Assembly: GCA_014729565.1 (NCBI GenBank)
Contig: WJJR01000184.1
Span: forward strand, 1 to 6,345
DNA: 6,345 bases
From: Candidatus Zixiibacteriota bacterium
GTDB taxonomy: Bacteria > Zixibacteria > MSB-5A5 > WJJR01
Direction: 5' to 3'
Below, in pieces: positions 6,173 to 6,345 of this stretch; position 1 is the first letter of the stretch; each line of letters opens with the position of its first letter. The translations under genes were made by a program, and so were the position numbers. The notes beneath the pieces are model-generated. The model did no database searches, was not told where the DNA came from, and worked only from the letters and a program-made list of their open reading frames with translations.

Positions 6173-6345
6173 CTACTTGATAATCACCAGCTTCCCGACC
6201 TGACTCCCCATCCGTGAATCGACCTTCCAGATGTAAATACCCGACACGGCCGCCTGCACGTTGCGGGTGACGAGGTCCCAACCGACTGATGAGGGGTAGG
6301 TTGTGAGGAACGGATCAGGGTGATGAATGCGGCGCACCAGGTCAC
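6173..6345 (-). CDS. C-terminus of a secreted protein with FlgD-Ig/type IX-sorting-like tail (cut by window edge)
   Basis: The last 56 codons before a TAG at 6175-6173 are open to the window edge. The peptide reads DLVRRIHHPDPF, then GWDLVTRNVQAAVSGIYIWK and VDSRMGSQVGKLVIIK. The W-D-x-x-x-R-N...V-S-G-I-Y pattern is that of FlgD Ig-like domains, and the ending with a KLVIIK strand is the usual form of C-terminal sorting domains in FCB bacteria, which can direct export by a type IX-like route. In this lineage the same tail may serve only as a beta-sandwich cap; the window does not show secretion genes. The common NG turn after R-N is here NV. The rest of the protein, and so its function, lies outside. 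It is convergent with the lipoprotein gene, and no terminator with a T-run follows it. Confidence 0.85.
   Translation of the reverse strand, partial: DLVRRIHHPDPFLTTYPSSVGWDLVTRNVQAAVSGIYIWKVDSRMGSQVGKLVIIK

Noticed and set aside
1..6345. A dedicated new defence, mobile or biosynthetic system
   Set aside because: I looked for transposases, integrases, toxin-antitoxin pairs, CRISPR repeats, reverse transcriptases and tRNA/rRNA genes and saw none. The genes present are housekeeping or envelope types with no shared pathway evident.

Overview
This 6.3 kb window is chromosomal-looking bacterial DNA with high G+C by eye. The organism is probably a Gram-negative from the FCB side of the tree. Candidate phyla such as Zixibacteria or Latescibacterota fit best, but this is an inference from gene style and not a proven placement. 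The pointers are two lipoproteins, a Sec-exported tail-fibre-like protein, a C-terminal tail of the FlgD-Ig/type IX-sorting kind, a Pkn-type Ser/Thr kinase and small dispersed palindromic repeats.

Left part, minus strand: the window opens inside the first 50 codons of a Ser/Thr protein kinase (150 to 1). A 330-base gap containing a 26-base perfect palindrome separates it from a strong rho-independent terminator (481-516). That terminator ends a transaldolase gene (1684 to 548, GTG start with an ideal Shine-Dalgarno sequence). Upstream of transaldolase on the same strand is a secreted beta-rich protein with a tail-fibre-like N-terminal domain (2885 to 1860), which has a recognisable sigma-70 promoter at 2934-2963.

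Middle: a 564-base non-coding divergent region (2886-3449) holds promoter candidates for both sides and two small palindromes. Rightwards come a periplasmic FKBP-type prolyl isomerase lipoprotein (3450-3998, TTG start) and, 61 bases later, a tandem CDGSH iron-sulfur protein (4060-4296). A 13-bp-stem hairpin closes this likely two-gene unit.

Right part: a lipoprotein with a carboxypeptidase-regulatory-like domain followed by a probable beta-propeller (4405-5916). A convergent gene, cut by the window edge, enters from the right (6345 to 6173) and encodes a FlgD-Ig/sorting-type C-terminus. Between the two gene ends lies an inverted pair of REP-like hairpins (6018-6088).

The genes do not form an obvious single pathway. 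Transaldolase is central carbon metabolism, and most of the rest is cell-envelope or secreted material. I found no defence system, CRISPR array, transposase, rRNA or tRNA. The features most worth following up are the paired palindromic repeat, the lone 26-base palindrome and the poorly characterised secreted proteins.
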